Source: Pelagibius sp037652055
GTDB taxonomy: Bacteria > Pseudomonadota > Alphaproteobacteria > Kiloniellales > Kiloniellaceae
Direction: 5' to 3'
Assembly: GCF_037652055.1 (NCBI RefSeq)
Contig: NZ_JBBKAH010000008.1
Location: 186,001-250,000 of the forward strand
DNA length: 64,000 bases
Below are positions 26,699 to 35,223 of this stretch, piece after piece (within the stretch, counting starts at the first letter, position 1; every line of letters starts with the position of its first letter). Position numbers and translations under genes: made by a program. Below the pieces are notes generated by a model. That model did no database searches. It was not told the origin of the DNA and was given only the letters and a program-made list of their open reading frames with translations.

Positions 26699-29600
26699 CT
26701 ACTTTAGGTTGATCAACCTGGGTGGAGACGCTACCTCGACCGCGTCCCAAGGCTGCGGATCCGCATCGATCGGGTAGGGGCCGCGCTCGGCGCACTGCGA
26801 GCCGTCGGCGTTGCAGGCTACGTAGGTCTGGTCCGGGTCCCAATAGACGGCGGTACGCTCCGCCCAGGCGTCGGGCGCGCGCATCGGCAGGCTGTTGGGC
26901 ACCTCGACCCGGCCGTTGCCGTTGCCGTGGACCATGACAAAGCGGCGCGCCGGGTCGATGTGGTCGTGGACATAGCGCACCTCCGGGCTGGCGCTGGCGA
27001 ACCAGCACGCTTCGTAGGCCGCGTCGTCGGGTTTGTCGCCGCACAGTTCGATCAGCGCGGCCATCTGGTCCTTCAGGTCCGCCTCGCGCGGGTTGTCGGC
27101 AATGGGGCGCATGCTGTGCACCGTGATCGACCGCGGCGTGACGCCCGTCTTGCCCTCGAAGACGAAGAACGTGTTGTCTTCGATCAGGTGCGTGAAGAGC
27201 AGGGGATTGGCCTTGGCCTTCTCGTAGCCGGCCTCGAAGTCCTGCACGGCCGTCGCGATCTCGGCCCAGCGTGCCGGATCCTGGTACTCCGGGTTCTCCG
27301 GAGGGAAGAGTTCGCGGCTGCCTTCGGCGAAGCTTCCCGGGACGCGGCGACCCTTGTCGCAGTTGCCCCAGGCGTTGCGTCCGCGCAGCGTCAGCAGCGT
27401 GGCGACGTTCCCCGATGTGCGGAAGACGACCTTGTTGTTGCGAACGATGGAATCGGTGCAGGCATAGTGATCCAGCGCGAAGAGGCCGATGACTTCGCGG
27501 CCGTTGCGGGTGAGGGGCTGGCCGTCGATCCCGACGTTGGAAAGCACGTTGCCTTCGATGCGGGAATAGTTCGCCAGGTTCTTCAGCGCGTGCCCGGCGT
27601 TGCCGGAAGCGAAGAAGACGTTGCTGAGGGCCACCAGCTTGCCGATGGAACGCTCCAGATAGAGGCCATGCCAATCCAGGTTCGGCCCCATGACGTTGCC
27701 GCGCAGTTCCAGGTAGGTGCTGGGCAGGGAGGGATCGGAATCGCCCATCAACCCGGCGCCGCCTATGCGGTTGTCCTGCAGCACAACGAAAGCCGGGCAG
27801 GACTCGCTCGGCTGATGACAGGCCCAGCCGACGTTGCCGCCCAGGAAGTCGATGCCGCGCACGATGAAACCTGTGCCGGTCTTCGGCAGACCGATATCTT
27901 CCGTCAGGGCCGGCCGCCGGCCGCCGGCGGGCACGCCGATCACCTCGCCGCATTGGACCCGGTCGAGCACAAGGTTCGATTCATAGGGAGCCTCCGCATC
28001 TTCCCGGGGATGCAGGTAGATGCGGACGTTTGCCGTCCCGGGGGAGAGGCTGCGGGTCTGGGCCGCGCTGCCGGCCAGGTCCGCTTCGGTGCGATAGTCG
28101 AGCACCGTCCAGGGGCCCGGGCAGAGCGCCTCGTAGTCGGGCGCCTCGGGCTGCCGTTCGATGGGCTCGTTCCAGGCCGCCGGCGTCCAGGGCTCGGGGC
28201 GCACCTGGTGGCCTGCGAAGGTCGGATAGTGGTCAGGATCGGGCCAATAGGTGCTGAGGGGAGGCCCGGCGGGCTTGGCCTTCTTCTTGCGCTCGCCCGC
28301 GGTTTGCTCGTCCGCTGCTTCCTCGGCGGCAGCCGCTTGCCCCTGCTGCCGCGCGGCGTTTTCCTGCCGGTTGCCGGCTTTTGCCTGCCGCTTTCCGGTC
28401 TCCTTGGGCTGCAGCGGATTGTCCTTCAGCGCGGGGTTGAGGGCCGGTGCCGGCGGCAGGCCTACCGGCGCAGCGGCCTTGGCGACCGGTGCGGCAGGCG
28501 GGCCGGAGGGTGCCGCAGGGGCGGGCGCTTTGGCTGTCGGAGTGTCGGCAGGGGGTGTATTGGCAGCCGCCCGCTGCACAGCGCCGCTGAAGTCCGGCTT
28601 GTAGGCCCAGAAGCCTTCGTCCACCGTCCAGGTGCCGAGGCAGACGCCGAGGTCTTCGTTCCAGGTCCACTTGTTGAGAATCCGCCGCTGCGCCGGGCCG
28701 GGGCCGCCTGGGGCGTCGATCGTCGACAGGGTCTCGCCGTCCCAGCGGATGAGGGCGCCGTCCTGGCCCCAGATCACCGGACTGGTGCCTTGGCCGTTCG
28801 GCACGAGGCAGAGCCCGGCGGATCCGAGCGTCTCCTTGTTGAGCGCCGGGTCGGTCACCGTGAGGGCCTTGTCTTCCTGCCATGCGCCGTCGATCTCGCG
28901 CAGGAAAGTCAGGCGGTTGTGATTCGCGTCCACGGCCCAGATGCCTTGCAGCCTCTCGTCCCACGCAAGCGTGGCCGCGCCGGAGAAGGCGGCCCCGGAC
29001 CGCGCGGTGCAGTCGTAGCGTCCGGCCTGAAAGTCGGGCTGGCACACGATGGCGCCGCTAAACAGCAGAGGCGGCTTGCCCGGACGGGTGATCCAGTTGA
29101 CGGCGTAGTTGCCGACCATTTTTCCATCCGGTTCGCCGTCGTCGTCGCGATCCGGCCCGGCCTCGGAAGCGAAGCGGTCCGGCAGGCGCTCGATGGTCTG
29201 GGCGATGTCGTCGGCGCGCAGGTTGAAGCGCCAGACCTGCGCGTCCGGTTTGCTGGAGCCGTAGATGTGCCCGGTGACCAGGTAGAACCAGTCGCCGAGC
29301 TTGACCATGTTGTTGTAGGTGTGGCTCGAGCGCGGGCGCAGGAAGGCCCCGTCCCAGGAGTCGATCCGCTGGTCCATGCCGCCGGGATAGGGCTTGTCCG
29401 AGACATAGGGCTCCCAGAAGCAGTCCTTGGTCCCGCCGGCCTTCACGAAGGAGCGGCACAGCGGCACGTTGAGGGCCAGGTGCGGCACCACCATCTCCGG
29501 CTTGCCGGCCTGCAGGTCGTAGCGCACGATCCCGTTGAAGCAGCCGTCGCCGTGGCCGCCGGCGGCCCACACCCAGGCGTAGCGGCCATCCCACAGCACG

Positions 29601-29833
29601 CCGTTCCAGGCCCCCAGAAGGGAACCGAAGTCGACCCCGCAGTTGTCGCCGCGCCCCGGGTCGACGTCCCGCCAGGGCCGGCCGAACGGCAGCCAGGAGC
29701 CGGCCGGCATGGCGGCGATCTCCGGGATGTCCAGGCGATCCTCTTTGCCGTCGCCGGCCCGCCCGCCTTCCTGCGCGGAGGCTGTGCCGCAGAGCAGGAA
29801 AATGCAGAGGGCGGTGGTCAGAAGCTGTCGCAT
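26699..29833 (-). CDS. Large secreted protein: beta-propeller-like module, linker, beta-helix module
   Basis: The 1,044-residue protein has a signal peptide (residues 1-20, cleaved after TASA). Residues ~37-420 resemble a kelch/galactose-oxidase-type propeller (GGHGDGCFNGIVRYDL, WRFNLRADD). Residues ~420-525 are an Ala/Pro/Lys linker. Residues ~526-1044 include a right-handed beta-helix (LVLDRVQ, RGIDFLGG, LELRGNVMG, IEGNVLSNVG, IVRNNKVVF repeats, ~640-840). At least ten cysteines point to disulfides outside the cytoplasm. Beta-helix proteins are often polysaccharide lyases or epimerases, but no catalytic set can be assigned. It stands alone, divergent from the VanZ gene, and lacks a PEP-CTERM tail. 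I do not recognise the full architecture. Confidence 0.75.
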   Translation of the reverse strand: MRQLLTTALCIFLLCGTASAQEGGRAGDGKEDRLDIPEIAAMPAGSWLPFGRPWRDVDPGRGDNCGVDFGSLLGAWNGVLWDGRYAWVWAAGGHGDGCFNGIVRYDLQAGKPEMVVPHLALNVPLCRSFVKAGGTKDCFWEPYVSDKPYPGGMDQRIDSWDGAFLRPRSSHTYNNMVKLGDWFYLVTGHIYGSSKPDAQVWRFNLRADDIAQTIERLPDRFASEAGPDRDDDGEPDGKMVGNYAVNWITRPGKPPLLFSGAIVCQPDFQAGRYDCTARSGAAFSGAATLAWDERLQGIWAVDANHNRLTFLREIDGAWQEDKALTVTDPALNKETLGSAGLCLVPNGQGTSPVIWGQDGALIRWDGETLSTIDAPGGPGPAQRRILNKWTWNEDLGVCLGTWTVDEGFWAYKPDFSGAVQRAAANTPPADTPTAKAPAPAAPSGPPAAPVAKAAAPVGLPPAPALNPALKDNPLQPKETGKRQAKAGNRQENAARQQGQAAAAEEAADEQTAGERKKKAKPAGPPLSTYWPDPDHYPTFAGHQVRPEPWTPAAWNEPIERQPEAPDYEALCPGPWTVLDYRTEADLAGSAAQTRSLSPGTANVRIYLHPREDAEAPYESNLVLDRVQCGEVIGVPAGGRRPALTEDIGLPKTGTGFIVRGIDFLGGNVGWACHQPSESCPAFVVLQDNRIGGAGLMGDSDPSLPSTYLELRGNVMGPNLDWHGLYLERSIGKLVALSNVFFASGNAGHALKNLANYSRIEGNVLSNVGIDGQPLTRNGREVIGLFALDHYACTDSIVRNNKVVFRTSGNVATLLTLRGRNAWGNCDKGRRVPGSFAEGSRELFPPENPEYQDPARWAEIATAVQDFEAGYEKAKANPLLFTHLIEDNTFFVFEGKTGVTPRSITVHSMRPIADNPREADLKDQMAALIELCGDKPDDAAYEACWFASASPEVRYVHDHIDPARRFVMVHGNGNGRVEVPNSLPMRAPDAWAERTAVYWDPDQTYVACNADGSQCAERGPYPIDADPQPWDAVEVASPPRLINLK

Positions 29834-30101
29834 ACCAGGTCTTTCACTCGCTCCGGCGGGGAAGGTGGTCTTAATACCGCCCTCTGCGCCGATCTGGGCG
29901 CCGCCGTCAGCGGACGGCATCCGGCGCTCCGGGGCCAAATCTGTTCAGGCGCCGGAAGGTTCCCACCTCATGAATCCGCAATATCATAACCGATCATCCC
30001 GTCCAACCCGCTGTGATCATTGGCGGCGGGCGGCGGCGAGATGACCGCGCGGGGGTCGGGACGGCTTGTTCAAGGGCTTCGGGTAGTGGCAACCTAGGCC
30101 C

Positions 30102-32417
30102 ATGAGCCAGGTGGCCAGAAGCGACAATCGTCCTTCGTTCCCGGGGACTGCCTTTGCGGGCGGTGGCCGCGGACGCTATGGCGATATTCGGTCCAGGCGG
30201 CTGTATAAAATTCTCTTTTACTTGATCATTGCACTGATTTTCTACGGTTCCCTCTATCCATTCGATTTCGATTTTTCGAACCTTTACTATTTCGACGCCT
30301 CGGAACTGCTGGGCGGCGACCGGGTGGTGACCCGGCGCGGCGACGTACTGGGCAATATCGGGCTGTTCGTGCCCTTCGGGGCCGTCGGCATGCTGGCCCT
30401 GGGGCCGGCGCGGTCCACCGCAGCCCGCGTCGTCCTGCTGATCCTGGCAGGGTTCTTCGTCGCCGCGGCGGCGCAGGTTCTGCAACTGTTCCTGCCCAGC
30501 CGGGATGCCGCCCTGGGAGACATCCTCTGGAACCTCGCCGGCTGCGCCCTGGGCGTCGCGGCCGTCGCGCCCGCCGCCGTGCGCTCCCGCCTGCTGGTGC
30601 AGGTGGACGCCGCCCTGCCGCTGTTCCCGCTGCTGCTGCTGGCCTGCTGGGCGGTGGGCACCCTGGCGCCCTTCGTCCCCTCGATCGACCTGCAGGCCTA
30701 CAAGGAAAGCGTGAAACCGCTTTTCGCGCTGCCAAGCGTCTTCTCGGTGCCGTTCCTGCGCGGCTGCGTCACCTGGCTGGTGCTCGCCTGGCTGGTGGAC
30801 CGCCATTGGTCGCAGTGGGCCGCAGGCCTGTGGCTGGCCTGCGCCGCGCTGGCTACGGTCCTGGCGAGGACTGTCATCGTGCAGAACAGCATCAGCGCCA
30901 GCGAGGTGCTGGGGATCGTGCTGGCGCTGATGCTGTGGCCGGTCCTGCGGCGCCAACCCCGCGCGGCCGCGTACCTCCTGGCCGGGGTCGCGCTGTTCAT
31001 GATTGTGAGGTCGCTTGCCCCTTTCGACTTCCAGCCCGTGGCGCGATCGTTCTCCTGGATACCGTTTTCCGGCGGCCTCAGCGGCTCGATGCTGATCAAC
31101 GTGAAGGCCATGGCGTTCAAGGCCTTCCTGATGGGCACGCTGATCTATCTGATGGGCGTGGTCGGCCTGCGGCTGAGCATTGCGACGACCCTGGTATTTC
31201 TGCTGGCGGCGGTCCTGGAAGTTGCCCAGCTGTGGATCGGCAGCCACACGCCGGTGATCACCGACCCGCTGCTCGCCCTGGCGCTCGGCGCACTGATGTC
31301 CGCCGTCGGCGGCACCGCGCTCGCCCGGCCGCAACCGGCACCACGGCCGCCGGCGGCACCGCCGCGCACGGCGCCTGCACCGCCCCCGGCAACGCCCGGG
31401 CAGGATACTCTCTACCCGGCGCGCGGCGCGGTCATCGTTGCATTGCTCGCCTGCCTCTCGGCGACGCTGACCCTCAACGTCGTGCTGGGGCTGCCGCAGG
31501 TGCCCTACAACGTGCGCGAGCTGTTCGGCGGCGAGGATGCCTGGTGGCGGCTGTTCCTGTTTTCCCTCGCTGGAGTGTCGGTCGGTCTGGGCGGTGCCCT
31601 GGTCGGCCGCGTCGCCGCGCGCAGTGGCCGCGTTTTCACGGTGCTGCCGCTGGGCACGCTGCTCGCCTGCCTGGCAACATACCTGCTGATGGTTTCCAGT
31701 GTGAGCGCGGAGAGCCTATGGGACATCACCGGCTCCGCCAATACCCACTGGTTCGTCATGAACCGTCACATGTGGGGCGATGCCGGGGTGTGGTTCTACG
31801 AAGCCATCGGGTCGAAGGCCCTGATCCAGGGGGTCGAGCGCTTCGTGCGCTTCACGGCCCTGTTCGGGCAGGCGACCCTGTGGATCGCGATCCTGAGCGC
31901 GGTCTACTTCCGCCTGCTGGGATCTCCGCGGCTCGATCGCCGGTCAAGCGTGAAGCTGGGGCTCTCGACGGCGTTGCTCTGCGGGCTGGCGGCGCTGCCC
32001 TTGCTGGTGGCGTTCAACCTCATCGCCTTCAAATTCTCCTCCACCGACAATCTCAACGAACTGATCGACGGCCATGGGCATATCCTTTATTGGCTCTTGA
32101 TCTTGCTGCCCGCAAATGCGCTTGTCGTGCTGCATGCAATTCGACACCCCAAGGCCGGACCCGTGCTGGCAGCGGTCGGCGTTGTCGCGGTTTCCCTGCC
32201 GCTTGGGTGGCTCCTGTTCAAGAATGGCCTCAGTCCCGTGGTAACCAAATATGGCAATGTGTTCTCTGGCGTCGACTTTCTGCTCGGCCCGGATCGTGAG
32301 GAGCTGTTGCCGGACTCGGTGCTCATGGGACGCTGGTTCGTGCTGCAGATCGCTGCGATCGCCGCGCTGACCCTGGGCATGCAGGTGGTACCGGGACCGC
32401 GGGGGCAGAATCGATGA
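30102..32417 (+). CDS. Polytopic membrane protein with two VanZ-like domains
   Basis: The 771-residue protein has about 18 membrane segments. Residues ~35-160 form a VanZ-like unit (YPFDFDFSNL, GDVLGNIGLFVPFGAVG, DILWNLAGCALG). Residues ~295-405 form a second unit beginning APFDFQPV and ending ITDPLLALALGALM. After a Pro/Ala linker (~408-435) a third membrane region contains WGDAGVWFYEAIGSKALIQG and no family I recognise. VanZ-like proteins are frequent partners of exosortases. The xrtA ATG overlaps its stop in ATGA, so the two are coupled. Function is unknown; it may help deliver lipid or glycan to the sorting reaction. Confidence 0.78.
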   Translation: MSQVARSDNRPSFPGTAFAGGGRGRYGDIRSRRLYKILFYLIIALIFYGSLYPFDFDFSNLYYFDASELLGGDRVVTRRGDVLGNIGLFVPFGAVGMLALGPARSTAARVVLLILAGFFVAAAAQVLQLFLPSRDAALGDILWNLAGCALGVAAVAPAAVRSRLLVQVDAALPLFPLLLLACWAVGTLAPFVPSIDLQAYKESVKPLFALPSVFSVPFLRGCVTWLVLAWLVDRHWSQWAAGLWLACAALATVLARTVIVQNSISASEVLGIVLALMLWPVLRRQPRAAAYLLAGVALFMIVRSLAPFDFQPVARSFSWIPFSGGLSGSMLINVKAMAFKAFLMGTLIYLMGVVGLRLSIATTLVFLLAAVLEVAQLWIGSHTPVITDPLLALALGALMSAVGGTALARPQPAPRPPAAPPRTAPAPPPATPGQDTLYPARGAVIVALLACLSATLTLNVVLGLPQVPYNVRELFGGEDAWWRLFLFSLAGVSVGLGGALVGRVAARSGRVFTVLPLGTLLACLATYLLMVSSVSAESLWDITGSANTHWFVMNRHMWGDAGVWFYEAIGSKALIQGVERFVRFTALFGQATLWIAILSAVYFRLLGSPRLDRRSSVKLGLSTALLCGLAALPLLVAFNLIAFKFSSTDNLNELIDGHGHILYWLLILLPANALVVLHAIRHPKAGPVLAAVGVVAVSLPLGWLLFKNGLSPVVTKYGNVFSGVDFLLGPDREELLPDSVLMGRWFVLQIAAIAALTLGMQVVPGPRGQNR

Positions 32418-33937
32418 GCGCGACGTCGAGAGCGGAGGCCGAGATGGCGACAACCGGGCCGGCGCAGCGGCGCGCCTGGCTGCGTGCCCTGCTGCTGTTC
32501 GCCGCGGCGACGGCGTTGCTGTTCGGCCTGATGCATCAGACCGTGGCCACGCTGGTGCGCACCTGGACGACGTCGGATACCTTCGGCTACGGATTTCTCA
32601 TTCTCCCCATCGTGCTGTTCCTGCTGTACCAGCGGCGCCGCAACCTTGCCGCAGTCGCGCCGCAGCCGTGCTTCTGGGCGCTGGCGTGGCTCGCGGGTGC
32701 GTTGCTGGTGAATCTGATCGGCACGGTCGGCAGCGTCACGCTGTTGAAGCAGTTGGCCTTCATCGGCTTGTGGCAGGGGCTCTTCGCGCTGCTGTTCGGC
32801 TGGGGGGCGGTGAAGCGGGCGCTCTTTCCCCTGTTCTTCCTGATCTTTGCGGTGCCGATGGGGGAGGAGGTGGTCCCCTTTCTGCAGACCATCACGGCTG
32901 AGATCGCGGTGTTCCTGCTGCGCGCTTCGGGGATTCCCACCTTTCACAGCGGCGTGCTCATCGAGATTCCTTCGGGCAACTTCGTCGTCGCCGATGTCTG
33001 CTCCGGCGCGCGTTTCCTGATCACGACGCTGGTGCTCGGCGCCCTGGCGTCGAACCTCTTCTTCCTCTCCTGGCGCCGCCGCGCCGTGTTCATGCTGGCA
33101 TGCCTGGTGGTGCCGATCCTCGCCAACGGCCTGCGCGCCTATGGCATCGTTCTGCTGGCACATCTCACGGACCACGCTCTGGCGGTTACGGTCGACCACA
33201 TCCTCTACGGCTTCATCTTCCTGTCTATCGTGCTGCTCATCCTGACCGGCATCGGCTCGCTGTTTCGCGAGCGCTGGGGCCAGGACGAGGCGCCGAGGCA
33301 CGCGCCGGCGCAGCCCGCAACGCGCGCCGTCTCCAGCCTTGCGGCCTTCGTCCTGGGAGCGGTTCTGCTCGCAGGCGGCCAGGCCTGGGCCCTGCAGGTT
33401 GCCGCGCCGCCCGAGATGGCTGGTGCGACCGACCCGCAAGCGCTGCAGCCCGATGATGGCTGGCAGCCCGCCGAGGCCGGATTGCCCGAGTGGAAACCGG
33501 CCTTTCCGGGGGCAGATCGCCAGGTGCTGGAGAGCTACAAGGGGACGGATGGCACGGTCGCCTTCTTTGCCGCGCACTATCTCTATCAGCGGGACGGCCA
33601 CGAGATCATCGCGGTCGGCAACAGTTTCATTGGTCATGGCCAGGAACGGCAGGTGACCCGTTTCGAAGACGTCGAGGTCAGCGGGCACGCCGGTGAACTG
33701 ACCGTGCAAGAGACGGTGGTTCTGTTCACCGACGGGCCGTATCTCATCTGGTCCTGGTACGAGGTGGGCGGCAGCACGACCGCCTCTTCGGTCAGAGCGA
33801 AGCTGTTGGAACTCTGGCACGCGCTGAGCGGCGGCCCACGCGAGGCTACTGCCTTCGCGCTGCTCACCGCCGCCGGGGATGACCTGGCCGCCGACCGGGC
33901 ACGGCTGCAGTCCTTCCTGGCGGGGCTCGGGCGCTGA
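32414..33937 (+). CDS. xrtA: Exosortase A with C-terminal EpsI-like domain
   Basis: The 507-residue transpeptidase-like membrane protein cleaves PEP-CTERM signals and is thought to attach the protein to an envelope acceptor. Residues ~25-285 hold eight helices with the catalytic triad Cys196 (VADVCSGARF), Arg241 (NGLRAYG) and His262 (DHILYGFIF). After one more helix (~303-322), residues ~330-480 form the periplasmic EpsI-like domain commonly fused to XrtA. All catalytic residues are present. ATG 32414 overlaps the VanZ gene stop. It lies within the locus whose kinase, chain-length, export, FemAB, deacetylase, amidotransferase and ATPase genes match the XrtA-type EPS set. Confidence 0.93.
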   Translation: MSATSRAEAEMATTGPAQRRAWLRALLLFAAATALLFGLMHQTVATLVRTWTTSDTFGYGFLILPIVLFLLYQRRRNLAAVAPQPCFWALAWLAGALLVNLIGTVGSVTLLKQLAFIGLWQGLFALLFGWGAVKRALFPLFFLIFAVPMGEEVVPFLQTITAEIAVFLLRASGIPTFHSGVLIEIPSGNFVVADVCSGARFLITTLVLGALASNLFFLSWRRRAVFMLACLVVPILANGLRAYGIVLLAHLTDHALAVTVDHILYGFIFLSIVLLILTGIGSLFRERWGQDEAPRHAPAQPATRAVSSLAAFVLGAVLLAGGQAWALQVAAPPEMAGATDPQALQPDDGWQPAEAGLPEWKPAFPGADRQVLESYKGTDGTVAFFAAHYLYQRDGHEIIAVGNSFIGHGQERQVTRFEDVEVSGHAGELTVQETVVLFTDGPYLIWSWYEVGGSTTASSVRAKLLELWHALSGGPREATAFALLTAAGDDLAADRARLQSFLAGLGR

Positions 33938-34148
33938 GTAGGCGCGGTGCGATCTGCGCTTGGACGCCGAGGGGCCAACCAGGTTCAGGCCGAAACGGCT
34001 GGACAGGGGGAAGCGCATTTGCAACATAGACCCCACCAATCGCCGGGGCGCCCGAAGCCGTGCATTATCAGGCGGGAAGCAGCGCAGTCGCTCCACGGTC
34101 CGGCAAGCGGACCGGCGGCGAAAGTGCATAAGCCGACCGCGGCGCCAT

Positions 34149-34192
34149 GCCGGGCAAACGGGGCTCAGCCAGCCTGTGCCGGGCGAACGGGG
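34149..34192 (+). repeat. Imperfect 15-base direct repeat, 29-base period
   Basis: GCCGGGCAAACGGGG and GCCGGGCGAACGGGG (14 of 15 identical) lie upstream of the sulfotransferase start at 34225, within a 287-base gap after xrtA. They may be operator half-sites or chance in GC-rich sequence. Confidence 0.35.
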
Positions 34193-34224
34193 TGGGCATG
34201 AGGAGTCCGGGGGAAGACGGTAGC

Positions 34225-35223
34225 ATGGGGTCCACAGACCCGGTTTTCATCGTAGGCGGAGCCCGTTCCGGTACCACCTTCCTGGCGAAGCTTTTCGACA
34301 GCCACCCCGATGTGCTGTACCGCCACGAGCCCGACTCTGTTCTGGTCAACACGCAGATTCCCTTCGTGCCGCGTGCCGACGAGATCGAGCGCTTTGCCGA
34401 GCCGGCGCGGCGCTATCTCGAGGCCCTGTGCCACGTCAGCGCGACGAAAGTCTCCGGCCAGGCGCCGTTCTTCGACAAGTCCTACCGTTCGGGCCTGCGG
34501 AGGAAATGCCTTCTTGCCAATCTCTACCTGGCTAAGGCGGCGGAGCGCCTGTGCGGCCCGCTGCGGCGCAAGCCGCTGCCCGTCGCGGATTTCATCAACG
34601 GCGCGGACGAGCGCGTTCGCTGCGTCATGAAATCCGTCGACTCGCCCTGGCGCACGCCGCTCTTTGCCAAGGCGATGCAAAACCTGCGCGTGGTCCACAT
34701 CGTGCGCCATCCTTGTGCCGTGGTGAACTCGCGGCTGCGCGGCATCGAGAGCAAGCTGATGGGGTCCGACACCTACCTGCGCCCGCCGTTCGAAGCCGGC
34801 ATGGCGGAGGGTTATCCCTTCACGCTGGAAGAGCTGGAGGCCGCGAGCTTTGAGGAGAAGACGGCATTCCTCTGGATGATCTGCAATCAGCGGATCCACG
34901 ACGAGCTGGAGAACCTGGGAAGATACAGCATGGTCGTTTACGAGGATCTCTGCCGCGACCTGGAGGCGACCACGCGCCGCCTGTTCGAGGGGGTCGACCT
35001 TGCCTGGTCGCCGCAGACTCAGAAGTTCATCGACGATCTTGAGACCAGCGACCGGCGCGACGCCGGCTATTTCAACGTTCTGCGACCGCCGCTCACCTCG
35101 CTGGACAAGTGGCGCGAGCAGTTGAGCGGCGAACAGATCGCCAGGATCGAGCGCGTGGTCAGCCACTCGGAGATCGGCCGCCGCTTTCTGGGCGGCAGCC
35201 TGCGAGACGGGCGGCAGCCGTGA
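34225..35223 (+). CDS. Sulfotransferase, copy 6
   Basis: The 332-residue protein has the 5'-phosphosulfate loop FIVGGARSGTTFLAKLF (residues 8-24) and the 3'-phosphate motif VVHIVRHPCAVVNSRLRG near residue 160. This is the carbohydrate-sulfotransferase form with RHP replacing RDxRD. I start at ATG 34225, which is preceded by GGGGGAAG; ATG 34198 would add nine residues. It follows xrtA on the same strand, and the glycosyltransferase GTG overlaps its stop (GTGA), so sulfation and sugar transfer are encoded as a coupled pair. The acceptor is inferred to be the locus glycan. Confidence 0.85.
   Translation: MGSTDPVFIVGGARSGTTFLAKLFDSHPDVLYRHEPDSVLVNTQIPFVPRADEIERFAEPARRYLEALCHVSATKVSGQAPFFDKSYRSGLRRKCLLANLYLAKAAERLCGPLRRKPLPVADFINGADERVRCVMKSVDSPWRTPLFAKAMQNLRVVHIVRHPCAVVNSRLRGIESKLMGSDTYLRPPFEAGMAEGYPFTLEELEAASFEEKTAFLWMICNQRIHDELENLGRYSMVVYEDLCRDLEATTRRLFEGVDLAWSPQTQKFIDDLETSDRRDAGYFNVLRPPLTSLDKWREQLSGEQIARIERVVSHSEIGRRFLGGSLRDGRQP

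Noticed and set aside
26927..29989. 1,020-codon plus-strand open frame opposite the large secreted protein gene
   Set aside because: The minus-strand frame has a signal peptide and clear repeat structure. The plus-strand translation is a Gly/Arg/Val-rich shadow typical of high-GC antisense frames.
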